Positions 9,031 to 17,688 are shown, counted from the first letter of the stretch. The stretch is 64,000 nucleotides of DNA from Rhodoplanes sp. Z2-YC6860 (GCF_001579845.1 NZ_CP007440.1:1430001-1494000); one strand, 5' to 3'. Notes: generated by a model from the letters alone, not told the origin. Made by a program: numbers and translations.

Positions 9031-10722
9031 ATGGCCCAGGTTCTGCCGCCAGCCCATCTTGCGCAGGTCATCGGCCAGGCGCTGGCGCTGCATCAGCAGG
9101 GCCGGCTCGACGAGGCCGAGAAGCTTTATGCGCGCGCCCTGAAATTGCAGCGCGACAACTTCGATGCGCTGCATCTTCTTGGCGTGCTCAACCAGCAGCG
9201 CGGCAAACCGGGCGAGGCGTACCGGCTGATCGCGTCGGCGCTGAAGGTCCAGCCGAACTCGCCGGATGCATTGTCGAACCTGGCGATGGCGCAGAGCGCG
9301 CTCCAGCGTCATGACGAGGCGCTCAAGAGCGTCGACAAGGCGCTGTCGATTGCACCTAGCCATGGCGATGCGCTCAACAACCGGGGCAATGTGCTGCTCG
9401 AGCTGAAGCGTCCGGCCGAGGCCATCGCGGCGTTCGATGCGGTGCTGGCCAAGGCGCCGCGGCATCTGCAGGCCCGCATCAACCGCGGCAATGCGCTGAC
9501 CGAACTGGGCCGTGCCCCCGAAGCGCTGGCCGACTACGACCTGGCGCTCGGCGTGGCGCCCGGCCATCCGCTCGCGCTCTACAATCGCGGCAACGCGTTG
9601 CGTTCTCTTGGCCGTTATCAGGAGGCGGTCGCTGCCTACGACGGCGCGGCCGCCAGGATGCCGCAGCATCTCAATGCCTGGCTGAACCGAGGGCAGGCTC
9701 TCGCGGCGCTGAACCGCCATCAGGACGCCATCGCGAGCTATGGCCGCGTGCTCGCCGTTCAGCCGGACTTCGCCGACGCGCATTTCAACGCCGCGATGTC
9801 GTTTCTCACGCTCGGCGATTATGCCCGTGGCTTTGCCGAATACGAATGGCGCTGGAAGCGCACCGGCATGACGGCGCCAAAGGCGTTTCGCCGCCCGCCT
9901 TGGCTCGGCGAGGAGCCGCTTGGCGGCAAGACCATCGTGCTGCATGCCGAGCAGGGGCTTGGGGACACCGTGCAGTTCGTCCGCTACGTGCCGCGGCTGG
10001 CGCAGATGGGCGCGCGCGTCGTGCTCGACGTGCCGCCGGCTTTGAAAGCTCTGTTCAGCGGCCTCGATGGGGTGACGGCTGTCATCGGTCGCGGCGAGCC
10101 GCTGCCGCCTTATGATGCGCATTGTCCGCTGGGCAGCCTGCCGCTCGCCTTCAAGACCCAGGTATCGAACGTCCCCGCTGAAATTCCCTATTTGCGGGCA
10201 GGTGAAGCCGCTTTGCAAAAGTGGCGGCCCCGGCTTGAAGGGCTGCCATCGCCGCGCATTGCCCTCGCATGGTCCGGCAACGCGTCGCACCCGAATGACC
10301 GCAACCGCTCGCTGTCACTCGCGCAGCTCGAGCCGCTGCTGTCGGTGCCGGGCGCGAGCTTCATCAGCGTGCAGCGCGAGCTTCGCGACGGCGATGCCGA
10401 AACGCTCGCGCACGATACGCGCATTCTCAACCTCGGCCCGGAGCTGAACGATTTCTCCGACACCGCCGCGGTGCTGACGCTCGCCGATCTCGTGATCTCG
10501 GTCGATACCTCGGTCGCGCATCTGGCGGGCGCGCTCGGCCGCCCGGCCTTCGTGCTGGTGCCGTTCCAGCCGGACTGGCGCTGGATGCTCGACCGCCATG
10601 CGAGCCCCTGGTATCCGGCGATGCGGCTGTACCGTCAAACCGCGATCGGCGACTGGGGAAGCGTCATCGTTCGCGCCGCGGATGCGGTGCGCTCGCTCTT
10701 TTCGCTCGCGAGCAAAGTGTGA
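9031..10722 (+). CDS. TPR protein with C-terminal GT9-like glycosyltransferase domain
   Basis: 563 residues beginning 2 bases after the GST stop. About eight tetratricopeptide repeats occupy residues ~10-290 (LDEAEKLYARALKLQRDN, then repeated NRGNALxxLGR/PEALADYD). The C-terminal ~250 residues match heptosyltransferase-like folds (EQGLGDTVQFVRYVPRLAQMGARVVLDV, SWSGNASHPNDRNRS-like region, DLVISVDTSVAHLAGALGRPAFVLV). Such fusions occur beside flagellar or surface-glycan genes, but the acceptor is unknown. A paralogue lies on the far side of the island (62,870 onward). Confidence 0.85.
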   Translation: MAQVLPPAHLAQVIGQALALHQQGRLDEAEKLYARALKLQRDNFDALHLLGVLNQQRGKPGEAYRLIASALKVQPNSPDALSNLAMAQSALQRHDEALKSVDKALSIAPSHGDALNNRGNVLLELKRPAEAIAAFDAVLAKAPRHLQARINRGNALTELGRAPEALADYDLALGVAPGHPLALYNRGNALRSLGRYQEAVAAYDGAAARMPQHLNAWLNRGQALAALNRHQDAIASYGRVLAVQPDFADAHFNAAMSFLTLGDYARGFAEYEWRWKRTGMTAPKAFRRPPWLGEEPLGGKTIVLHAEQGLGDTVQFVRYVPRLAQMGARVVLDVPPALKALFSGLDGVTAVIGRGEPLPPYDAHCPLGSLPLAFKTQVSNVPAEIPYLRAGEAALQKWRPRLEGLPSPRIALAWSGNASHPNDRNRSLSLAQLEPLLSVPGASFISVQRELRDGDAETLAHDTRILNLGPELNDFSDTAAVLTLADLVISVDTSVAHLAGALGRPAFVLVPFQPDWRWMLDRHASPWYPAMRLYRQTAIGDWGSVIVRAADAVRSLFSLASKV

Positions 10723-10739
10723 GGAGCAGGCCCGGCTTG

Positions 10740-11639
10740 TCAGTGACTGGACGAGACCCCGTCCCACATGGCTTCAAGTCGGTGCTTGAACGCCTTGGGC
10801 CGTTCGGCAAAAAGCCGCCCGGCCAGCCGGCGCGCCGTCGAGACATGCTGCGCCTGGCGCTGGCTGATCACCGACTGCAGCCGCGAGCGCCAGCGCGCCA
10901 GCGGCTGATGCGGCTCGGCATAGCGCGCCAGCACTGCCAGATCCTGATACTTGCCGAGCCGGTCGCGCAGCTTCTGCGCCTCGCGCACCCAGCTCTTGCC
11001 GAGCCGCGGCCACAGCGGCTTGACGATTTCCATCTGGTAGCGGTGCACGACCACCCGTTGCCGGAGTTCGTGCAACTCGACCGCGCTGGCGGCCCGCCAG
11101 TCGTCGGGAATGAGACGCCGCGCCCGGCGATAGCCCTCGCTCAGGCTCTCGGCCACGTCGCCGAACGTCACGTCGTCGAGCGGCCAGCGCTCGATCCGCA
11201 TCTCGACCCGGTCGAGCGCCGCCGAGAATTTCTTGCGGAGCGAAGGCGTCAGGCTCGCGGTCTCGGCATGCGAGCGCAGGTCCTCGAGATTGTTGACGAT
11301 GGTCTCCCAGGACTGCGCCGACAGCCGGTGTGAGGCGGTGTGGTGTTCCATATCGGAGACCGCGTCGAGGGCGGCCTGGGCGTCGCGGGCGCCGGCGAGG
11401 AGCCGCGCCATGTCGCGGGCTTCGGTCCGCCAGTGGTGGTCCTCGGCGCCCAGAAACGGCTCGATCAGACGCAAATAGGCCCGCCACCACTTCATGGTGG
11501 CCCGAAAGTCGTGGACCGCAACGGCTTCGACCCGCTGCTTGTCCTCAATGGCGCCGCGCCCCTCCGCCAGGATGTAACGGGCGGAGGCGCGCAACGCTTC
11601 CCCGACCGCTTCCGGCGGACGCAGACCCGGCTTGCTCAT
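10740..11639 (-). CDS. CHAD domain protein
   Basis: 299 residues filled by a CHAD domain: helical, with conserved basic/His residues expected to contact polyphosphate (VHDFRATMKWWRAYLRLIEPFLG, RARRLIPDDWRA, LHELRQRVVVHRYQMEIVKPLWPRLG, LGKYQDLAVLARY). CHAD proteins bind polyphosphate granules. The ATG at 11,639 was preferred over a TTG six bases upstream. It is convergent with the TPR gene and divergent from the tRNA. Confidence 0.9.
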   Translation of the reverse strand: MSKPGLRPPEAVGEALRASARYILAEGRGAIEDKQRVEAVAVHDFRATMKWWRAYLRLIEPFLGAEDHHWRTEARDMARLLAGARDAQAALDAVSDMEHHTASHRLSAQSWETIVNNLEDLRSHAETASLTPSLRKKFSAALDRVEMRIERWPLDDVTFGDVAESLSEGYRRARRLIPDDWRAASAVELHELRQRVVVHRYQMEIVKPLWPRLGKSWVREAQKLRDRLGKYQDLAVLARYAEPHQPLARWRSRLQSVISQRQAQHVSTARRLAGRLFAERPKAFKHRLEAMWDGVSSSH

Positions 11640-11764
11640 GTGCAAGTTTTATTATGGGAATTTGTGACAATCCAACGAATTAGGACCACCTGCGCCCTTT
11701 TCATTCCGCGCGGTGCTTGTTACATAAGCGGCGCCGCGGCTTTGGTGTCAGTGGCCCAAGTTTC

Positions 11765-11842
<78 letters not shown>

Positions 11843-11871
11843 CTTAACTGATTGATTTCGTAAGATAATTG

Positions 11872-11900
11872 AGAGCCGCCCTTTGGGGCGGCTCTTCGTT
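11872..11900 (+). terminator. Terminator downstream of tRNA-fMet
   Basis: Perfect 10-bp stem AGAGCCGCCC / GGGCGGCTCT with a TTTG loop followed by TCGTTT. Because it lies right of attL it is carried by the island. Confidence 0.8.
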
Positions 11901-12028
11901 TAAGGGGGCAGAATCGCCACCGAGTCGCCACGACGACCAGAATGTGGGCGGGCGTAGTTTCGCAGGGCGACGTTACACTTGACATACCCAGACCCTAAAT
12001 CTAGAATCTTGGCCATTGGAGATAAGCC

Positions 12029-12961
12029 ATGGCTAAGTCAGTCCTTTCCGCCGACCACTTCCAGAACGAGCACGCCGCCTTCGAATACGTCGAGGCGCGG
12101 CTTTGGCCGACCGGCCCGGTTTGCCCCCATTGCGGCAACGCGGACGCCAGCCGGATCGGTCGGCTCCAGGGCAAGACCACCCGGCCGGGCCTCCGCAAGT
12201 GTTACGAGTGCCGGAAGCCGTTCACGGTCCGCATGGGCTCGATTTTCGAGTCCTCGCACCTCGCCTTGCACCTCTGGCTCCAAGTCATCCACCTGATGGC
12301 TTGCAGCAAGAAAGGCATCTCGACCCGCCAAATCCAACGCATGCTCAATTGCAGCATGAAGACCGCGTGGTTCCTCGGCCACAGGATCAGGCTGGCCATG
12401 GACCCGGGCGCGACCGAGCCGCTGGGTGGCGCTGGCAAGACCGTCGAGGCCGACGAAACCGAACTGGCGAGATCTCGCAAGACCAAACGCCCGGAAGGCT
12501 TCAAGCGGTCGACCCACAATCCGAAGGTCATGAGCCTTGTCGAACGTGGCGGTAAAATCCGCTCCGTCACGCTGGACCACAACGGCGTCGGCAAGCATCT
12601 CCGCGCCATGGTGCACGCCGACAGCCGTCTCGTTACCGACAAGGCTCCGCACTACAAATTCCGCGGCTTCAAGCAGCATGAGAGCGTCGACCACCATGAG
12701 TTCGAATGGGCGCGCGGTGACGTGCACACGAACGCCTTGGAAGGCTTCTTCTCGGTCCTGAAACGCGGCCTGGTCGGCACCTACCAGCACGTCGACAAGC
12801 ATCACCTCGACCGGTATCTCGCGGAGTTCGATTTCCGCCACAACAATCGCGAGAAGCTTGGCATCAATGACACGCAGCGCGCCGACAATGCGCTGGCCGG
12901 CATGAAGGGTAAGCGCCTGACCTACGCCGGGACTGCGGAAGCCGAAGAAATCCCTTTCTGA
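12029..12961 (+). CDS. IS1595-family (ISXO2-like) transposase
   Basis: 310 residues. N-terminal zinc ribbon (CPHCGN ... CYECRKPF, residues ~30-65) followed by an ISXO2-like DDE domain: VEADETE (first acid), VTDKAPHYK (second) and the NALEGFFSVLKRGL motif of the family. GGAG lies 7 bases before the ATG. Intact, with complete element ends, so potentially active. Confidence 0.93.
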   Translation: MAKSVLSADHFQNEHAAFEYVEARLWPTGPVCPHCGNADASRIGRLQGKTTRPGLRKCYECRKPFTVRMGSIFESSHLALHLWLQVIHLMACSKKGISTRQIQRMLNCSMKTAWFLGHRIRLAMDPGATEPLGGAGKTVEADETELARSRKTKRPEGFKRSTHNPKVMSLVERGGKIRSVTLDHNGVGKHLRAMVHADSRLVTDKAPHYKFRGFKQHESVDHHEFEWARGDVHTNALEGFFSVLKRGLVGTYQHVDKHHLDRYLAEFDFRHNNREKLGINDTQRADNALAGMKGKRLTYAGTAEAEEIPF

Positions 12962-13112
12962 AGCGCGAGATCCGGCGCAATTGGATCTCCCGTTTCCGGA
13001 GTGGTGGTTTTATATGAAGTGATGTAACGGTGGACCGGTTGGGGGTTGGACCCAAGCTTCGCGGGTGGGAATCCAGCTAGCGGCACCGGCCCCGGCCCAA
13101 TTGATGAGATCT

Positions 13113-14183
13113 CTAGGAAACGGCCTCCGGCTCGACGGGGGCCGCTTCTTTTTTGGAGAGATCTTCCAGATTGGAGAACAAATCGACCTGTTCGAACTCG
13201 ATCTTCTGTTCGCGCCGCTTCGGCAGTGCTTCGGGAAAAGCCCTATAAAAGGCCTTGTCGAACGAGATCTTGTCTTGCACGGACGATCCGATACCGACAA
13301 CCTGCCAGAGATGCGCTTTCAGGGCAGGCAAGCCGATCTCATCGGAGAGAAACTGGAATAGCTTGTATCGCCGCCCCCCGGACGCATAGACGACCGGGTT
13401 CTTCTTCTCCAGCTCCTCCAAGATCGCGCCGTTGCTGTTGGCGAGCGGGTGATAGACGTATTTCCGAATGAACTTCGAGAAGAAGATCGGGTGTTTGACG
13501 GACTTGGGATCTTTTCTTTTCAGGCCGTAGAGCTTGTAGATCATGTCGAAAAACTTGTCCGGGAACTCCGACTCCCACTGCCGGAATTCCGACCGGATGA
13601 AAGCCTGAAACAACTCGCGATATTCGTCCTTGCGCTTGTTATCGCTGTAACCAGTCGCTTCGTCGATCAGCGCGACGATGCCCAACTTGGCCGCGGCGCG
13701 GAAGATGATCTCTGCCTGAATGGCCAGAAACGCCTGTGCCGTCGTCAGAGAGTTGGCGTTACGCGCCTCAATGATTGCCTCGCAAACGTCAATAAGGACG
13801 CTGGACTCGTAGCCGTGAGCCAACTCGCCGTTAAAAGCCTTAAAGATCACGGGCTTGCGGATCTTCGCCCACAATTCCTCAGAAATTGCAGATGAAATGC
13901 TTTTGCTGGACAACGTCTTCATGAAGGCGTTGCCACCTTCCGATTTCAGGCCAAGCGCGCGACCCATCACTTTCTTGTGGAACAGCCTGCGACCGTCATC
14001 GAGCACGTAAACATCCAACGGAATGTCGCCGATGGTCAGAGAACCTTGGTGGCTGGCTTCTGGAACCTCACCAATCCGCTTCCAGCGCGCCGCAGCCGCG
14101 CGGCGCGCGATAGAGCGCCGCTCATTCGGTGAAAGAGTTTCAGCCCGGATGAGGCCGCCCTTGCTCTGGGGAGTGTCAGCCAT
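13113..14183 (-). CDS. P63C-domain protein (transposon passenger)
   Basis: 356 residues, start after AAGGAGA. The C-terminal half matches the P63C domain (ATGYSDNKRKDEYRELFQAF, FFDMIYKLYGLKRKDPKSVKHP, KFIRKYVYHPLANSNGAILEELEKKNP). Residues 1-40 are basic (NERRSIARRAAAARWKR) and look DNA- or RNA-binding. The biochemical function of P63C proteins is not established; they recur on mobile elements and phages. It is opposite in direction to the transposase and lies inside the same inverted ends. Confidence 0.85.
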   Translation of the reverse strand: MADTPQSKGGLIRAETLSPNERRSIARRAAAARWKRIGEVPEASHQGSLTIGDIPLDVYVLDDGRRLFHKKVMGRALGLKSEGGNAFMKTLSSKSISSAISEELWAKIRKPVIFKAFNGELAHGYESSVLIDVCEAIIEARNANSLTTAQAFLAIQAEIIFRAAAKLGIVALIDEATGYSDNKRKDEYRELFQAFIRSEFRQWESEFPDKFFDMIYKLYGLKRKDPKSVKHPIFFSKFIRKYVYHPLANSNGAILEELEKKNPVVYASGGRRYKLFQFLSDEIGLPALKAHLWQVVGIGSSVQDKISFDKAFYRAFPEALPKRREQKIEFEQVDLFSNLEDLSKKEAAPVEPEAVS

Positions 14184-14332
14184 AGACGAGATCTCCTTGC
14201 TTGCTCTATTTCGCAGGTAGCATGCATGGAGGTATGCCTGCAAGGCCCCGGAACGTAGCAAGCATCGAAAATCCACAAGATCTCGGCACTGGGTCTGCGG
14301 GTCTAGGCGCGATTGTGGTAAGGGTGATTTGC

Positions 14333-14485
14333 ATGGCCAAAACAGCCAAGAACCCCAAGTTGACCGACGCCGACCGGCATAAGCGCTTCGTGGCCATGGC
14401 CCATGAGGTCGAGGCGTCTGAAGACCCCAAGGCCTTCGACAAGGCGTTCAAGAAGGTCACGGCGAAGCCGACCAAGAAGCGATGA
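14333..14485 (+). CDS. Small basic passenger protein 1
   Basis: 50 residues, lysine-rich (MAKTAKNPKLTDADRHKR ... FKKVTAKPTKKR), start after AAGGGTG. It lies inside the IS1595-type transposon and its stop overlaps the next start. No known domain; similar small ORFs are remembered from related elements, but no search was run. Confidence 0.6.
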   Translation: MAKTAKNPKLTDADRHKRFVAMAHEVEASEDPKAFDKAFKKVTAKPTKKR

Positions 14486-14670
14486 TGGCACGGCATCCGA
14501 ACAACGGTCCGACGTTCTCCAAGCCCACGATCAAGAAGCCGCGACCGGCCGCGCCGTCGCCAGCCAAGCGTCAATCAGATGACGAGCAGGCCGCCAGAGA
14601 TGCGGCTAAGACGCGAGAATTCGCCAAAGACCCGGCGGCGTGGGTGCGGAAGTCATTTCCCAAGGCTTAG
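14482..14670 (+). CDS. Small basic passenger protein 2
   Basis: 62 residues, Pro/Lys/Ala-rich (FSKPTIKKPRPAAPSPAKRQ) with a helical C-terminus (FAKDPAAWVRKSFPKA). The ATG overlaps the stop of the preceding gene (ATGA), indicating translational coupling. It ends four bases before the right transposon end. Function unknown. Confidence 0.55.
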   Translation: MMARHPNNGPTFSKPTIKKPRPAAPSPAKRQSDDEQAARDAAKTREFAKDPAAWVRKSFPKA

Positions 14671-14699
14671 TGGCTGGGTATGTAAAGTGTATCGTCGCC

Positions 14700-15356
14700 T
14701 TTCGCAGTTTCCGTAGCTGAAAGTTTCCGTGCCGATGGTGGCTGTCGGGCATACGCGAGGGGAAATCAGCCGGTAGGTGAGGCATGCTGACCGGGAGTTC
14801 GAAACCTTCCTGCTCCGCCAGTCCTGCCAACAACTGATTTCTCCGCAGCCCGGCAGTATCGCGTTTTAGCCGCTGGTATTTGCGTGGTTTTCAATCGGAC
14901 CTCAGTACTGGCAAACGGGAAGCCGGCTTCAGAATCGTTCTCTGATTGCCATTTTTCTCCAGACCTCAGTACTTGTGGTTGGAAGTACTGAGGTCGAAAG
15001 ACCAGCAAAAATGCGGGTCAGCAATATCGCAAGTTCGAATTCCTCTCGCTCATCCCGGCCTTGACGGACCCCGGCGCGCTGCGGTGCACTGCCGCGCGAT
15101 TTTGGTCGCAAACGGAGAACAACAGACGTTGGGGTAAATTTCCTGGTCAACCGACATGATGTGGTTGACCCGACTCGGACATCGGACGCCTGGATACCCT
15201 GTTCATCAAAGTGTTCTTTTTCCTGATCTGTTCCCAAAACAGGGGGGACTGGCCCCATTTCGAACTTATTGGCCCCTTTTGATTTGAGGGTTGGCTCCTT
15301 TTGGATTCGGCCACAGCATCTGTTTTGCTTCGAGGCTGAAACTCGGAGGACAGGTC
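14700..15356. other. 657-bp gap with palindrome, otherwise unrecognised
   Basis: No convincing gene. The first 130 bp beyond the target duplication has a weak leftward open frame without coding signature. 14,898-14,995 carries the GACCTCAGTACT repeats; the rest shows nothing I can identify. Confidence 0.5.
14898..14995. repeat. GACCTCAGTACT palindrome plus third copy
   Basis: A perfect 13-bp inverted repeat (GACCTCAGTACTT 14,962-14,974 and its complement 14,983-14,995, 8-bp spacer) with a further direct copy GGACCTCAGTACT at 14,898. This could be a regulator operator, a recombination site or the remains of an element end. Confidence 0.7.
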
Positions 15357-15503
15357 ATGAGGACCACATTGCTCACGGCGACTGCGCTGGTTGCCTTGTC
15401 GTCTCTTGCTATCGCGCAAAATCAGCCTTCGGCAACTACCGCTCCCAAAGCGAATGAAGCGGTTGATCCCACGATGCCCAAGATGCCCAAAGGTGCGGGC
15501 TAA
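15357..15503 (+). CDS. Small secreted peptide
   Basis: 48 residues beginning 8 bases after GGAGG. A clean signal peptide (MRTTLLTATALVALSSLAIAQ) precedes a short Pro/Thr/Lys tail (VDPTMPKMPKGAG). Function unknown; probably periplasmic. Confidence 0.6.
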   Translation: MRTTLLTATALVALSSLAIAQNQPSATTAPKANEAVDPTMPKMPKGAG

Positions 15504-15833
15504 CGCCAGACTGCATTACGATGTACCTTGCCGAGTGTCGTCAGCAGGTACATGCATCACAGAACCACTGCCGTATCCGCCATATAGGCCAAGACCTGAT
15601 TGCGGGTACTGGCCTGTTTCGACCCTTAGTGGCCAGTGGTCAATTTTCATTTGATCGACGAAAAAAGCCCCAGCTCGTTGATAGGCCGGGCGCTCTGGAA
15701 GGTGGTCGGCCCCGGAGCATTACGAGGGCCAGGCAGCCAGAAATATACCGCATTCCTGTTTTGGTTTTGATGGGGGTTCTTCCTGACAAAGACGTCCTTG
15801 AGCCCAGCGCGGTTCTTCCTACCCTGATCCGCC
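15504..15833. other. 330-bp gap, weak opposing ORF only
   Basis: Nothing recognised. A leftward frame of 62 codons (15,647-15,835) starts at the same CATG as the small rightward ORF at 15,834; it may be real but has no ribosome site or known relative. A single AGTGGTCAATTTTCA at 15,629 resembles the island's 22-bp motif. Confidence 0.35.
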
Positions 15834-15926
15834 ATGAACGATTCATTGCGCACTTGGATCGCTGTGGTCGGCGGGATCATCGTTCCGGAGGTCGTGGTCG
15901 CCGGCGTGCTGATGTTTATGTTGTAG
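15834..15926 (+). CDS. Candidate 30-residue membrane peptide
   Basis: MNDSLRTWIAVVGG then a hydrophobic stretch ending VAGVLMFML: a single membrane helix. No good ribosome site precedes it, so confidence is low. It fits the pattern of other ~30-residue membrane peptides in the island (19,583; 30,329; 36,306; 41,551). Confidence 0.4.
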   Translation: MNDSLRTWIAVVGGIIVPEVVVAGVLMFML

Positions 15927-16076
15927 GCCGCCACAGTTAGGGTCAGGTAAGGCCTGACGCCTTGATTTTTGAGTAATCAGGCTCGGCTACGCTGTGTATG
16001 CCGGGATTGCGTCTGAGCCTCGGCGTTCGACTGACAGGGAGGCTCCGGCACAAAAGCGTCGGAGCCTTTTGCCCAA

Positions 16077-16259
16077 ATGATCACAGTCTATCGATACAAG
16101 CTTTTCGACCAGCGCGACGGCGAATGGATCGTGCAGATTTCGAAGGGCACGAAGGGCCGAATAGAAGCCCTCGGCGGCGGCATCATCGAGGGCACTGCGG
16201 AGCAAGTCGACGAGTCTCTAATCGACAATGAAGGCCGCTATATTCCGCCCCAGGTTTAG
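16077..16259 (+). CDS. Small conserved-type protein, 60 aa
   Basis: MITVYRYKLFDQRDGEWIVQ then GGGIIEGTAEQVDESLIDNEGRYIPPQV: a compact beta-rich soluble protein with no known domain. It is followed at once by a degenerate copy of the CTCAGTTGGCGGCCTCTTTCG terminator used by other small genes here. Confidence 0.65.
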   Translation: MITVYRYKLFDQRDGEWIVQISKGTKGRIEALGGGIIEGTAEQVDESLIDNEGRYIPPQV

Positions 16260-16304
16260 ACCGCTCAGTTGGCGGCCTCTTTCGTTTTTGTGTGATGTCT
16301 ATTC

Positions 16305-16432
16305 ATGGCACATCGCGTCATTTCGTTGCGATGGACGGCATGTCCGGTCTTGGAGCAACAGCCGACATCGGGCGACGCTGTGGACTGCACTGGCCGGTCG
16401 AAAATGACCCGACTCGGACATCAGACGGCTGC
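16305..16432 (+). repeat. 130-bp dispersed repeat, copy 1
   Basis: Begins ATGGCACATCGCGTCATTTC and contains CATGTCCGGTCTTGGAG and AACAGCCGACATCGGGCG. It is matched at 22,103-22,230 with roughly 85% identity by eye. A shorter relative starts near 42,429. It appears non-coding. Confidence 0.75.
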
Positions 16433-16740
16433 ACTTCCAGTTCAGCGACCGCTCGCAGTCGCCGCGTGTCCGATCTGCCCCAATCTCGACCCGTTGAGCT
16501 GACGTTGTTTTCACGTCGGCTTTGTGCCGCGAGCCGACGTCACGCCAATGATGGAAGAGGCCGCCAACGGAGGTGGCCCTCACGTTCCGATTAAGGTGTC
16601 GGCTCGACTGACAAATGAAAGGCCGGTCTCCTCGTTACCGTGGCGGCGTCTCGCCGACCGCCGCTCCTGGTCTGACCTTTTGCTTGCGGCGATGATCGAC
16701 TAGAGCGAGGTTGCGTTCCCAAACATCGGGAGCGCTGGGC
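16433..16740. other. 308-bp gap, nothing recognised
   Basis: No gene, RNA or repeat I can support between the dispersed repeat and the terminator at 16,755. Confidence 0.4.
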
Positions 16741-16754
16741 GTTCCGGCATGCGC

Positions 16755-16784
16755 AAGGCCCAGCCCCGGGGAAGGCTGGGCCTT
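16755..16784 (-). terminator. Terminator of the 90-aa gene
   Basis: Perfect 11-bp stem AAGGCCCAGCC / GGCTGGGCCTT. Nearly the same hairpin follows the paralogous gene at 39,665 and recurs at 53,412-53,443. Confidence 0.75.
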
Positions 16785-16806
16785 ACTCGATCACGCTTAC
16801 GCGGGA

Positions 16807-17079
16807 TCAAAGCGTCAGGCCGGGGGGAGTGTGAGACCCACGCTGCAAGTAGGCTGGCTGCATTTTCGATGCCCAGAGACTTAAGGCTTTTTGGTGCAGA
16901 ACTTCCGGATCGCGCTCGCCGTGTTTTGCCGCGGCGATGATCCACGTTCCGATCATTTCGCGGACAGTTGGGGTCAGCCCCGAAGGTTGAAGCGAGCTGC
17001 AAGTGCGGTCGTATGCGACGATCATCGCTGCGAGCTCTTTTTCATCGAAGCAAGTGCTTTGTTCGTGAATACCCACCAT
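16807..17079 (-). CDS. Small unknown protein, HEQ family copy A
   Basis: 90 residues: HEQSTCFDEKELAAMIVAYD, then GLTPTVREMIGTWIIAAAKHGERDPEVLHQKAL. Its core is about 70% identical by eye to the gene at 39,371. The C-terminus is longer and differs after the shared region, so this copy probably has a shifted end. Helical, soluble, no known domain. GGGAGG precedes the start and can pair with CTCCC in the leader. Preceded by the full leader element and followed by the shared terminator. Confidence 0.7.
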   Translation of the reverse strand: MVGIHEQSTCFDEKELAAMIVAYDRTCSSLQPSGLTPTVREMIGTWIIAAAKHGERDPEVLHQKALSLWASKMQPAYLQRGSHTPPGLTL

Positions 17080-17087
17080 CACCTCCC

Positions 17088-17150
17088 ATGAGTCTACAGG
17101 CGGGAGTACCACCGACTCTCAGTCACCGAGGCCCGAAGCTGTTTCGGTGA
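17088..17150 (-). promoter_or_regulatory. Leader element, copy A
   Basis: Hairpin arms TCACCGA / TCGGTGA followed by GGTGACTGAGAG and, 9 bases on, CTCCCGCC ending 19 nt before the start codon. CTCCC can pair with the GGGAG of the ribosome site. Confidence 0.65.
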
Positions 17151-17502
17151 TAAAGAAGGCTAAGCAGCGTGGAATCTGGAATCTGTACCGTTTTGATCAC
17201 TTTCAAAGAGGCCCACTGCATTATTTAGAACAGGAAGTCCGGCGCGCAAACCAGCGCGGCCTACCGCTTGCGATCTTGTTCGGTTTGGGCCACCTCGATT
17301 GGCGGCCTTTTTCACTGCACCAGTGTCCGGTTTCGGGATGAGCGGTGGTCTGCTTTTATTTTCAAATGTGAGCCATTTGGAACAGTCCCCACCTCGATTT
17401 CGCGGGAGAGTCGCGAATTGCATATCCGGTCGGTACGCCGGGTAGCGCCCGCTGGGGCACTACTTCGGCGGGCGCATTTTCCAGACCCAGGGAGCGCGCC
17501 CG
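17151..17502. other. Regulatory/repeat interval without genes
   Basis: Holds the conserved upstream region of the 90-aa gene (matching 39,230-39,298 in inverse orientation), a degenerate pair of the 22-bp motif (17,205-17,245) and a terminator-like GGCC..GGCC hairpin with a T tract at 17,288-17,312. No gene recognised. Confidence 0.5.
17193..17206 (-). promoter_or_regulatory. Near-consensus FNR/FixK-type box
   Basis: On the minus strand TTGAAAGTGATCAA, one mismatch from TTGAT-N4-ATCAA, about 114 bp upstream of the 90-aa gene. It overlaps the degenerate 22-bp motif. Confidence 0.4.
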
Positions 17503-17688
17503 TTGCCCCAACCAAATTGCCGCTACTGCGGGAAGCCTTTGATGGTCACTTCCGCCACCGCATTCATCTGTCCGGCGTGCGGGATGGTGGAGTTTGGCGA
17601 TCCTCACGCAACCCAACAACTTCATCTGCAGTTCCAGCCTCAACAGCAACAGCAACAGCAACAGCAGTCGCAAGGCAAGAAGGAGTAG
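17503..17688 (+). CDS. Zinc-ribbon protein with poly-Gln tail
   Basis: 61 residues from a TTG 8 bases after GGGAG. Two knuckles (CRYCGKPL ... FICPACGMVEF, residues ~6-30) form a small zinc ribbon; the tail is a run of nine glutamines encoded by CAACAG repeats, ending QSQGKKE. Related genes are at 17,917, 35,332 (broken), 39,815 (broken) and 53,050. Possibly an RNA- or protein-binding adaptor, but this is inference. Directly followed by the shared terminator. Confidence 0.65.
   Translation: MPQPNCRYCGKPLMVTSATAFICPACGMVEFGDPHATQQLHLQFQPQQQQQQQQQSQGKKE

Larger units (their letters stand above)
11966..14699. mobile_element. Complete IS1595-family transposon with passenger genes
   Basis: 26-bp imperfect inverted ends (11,966-11,991 and 14,674-14,699) share GGCGACG, TACACTT and ACATACCCAG. 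The 8 bases on each side, TTTCGCAG (11,958-11,965 and 14,700-14,707), are identical, the expected target-site duplication length for this family. Inside are the transposase, a P63C-domain gene and two small basic genes. At 2,734 bp it is larger than a simple insertion sequence because of these passengers. The intact duplication implies recent or undisturbed insertion. Confidence 0.92.

Noticed and set aside
8806-10290. Long leftward frame opposite the TPR gene
   Set aside because: Antisense shadow of repetitive TPR codons; no recognisable protein.
17633-17668. CAACAG repeats as a CRISPR-like array
   Set aside because: Six-base units without spacers, in frame and encoding polyglutamine.
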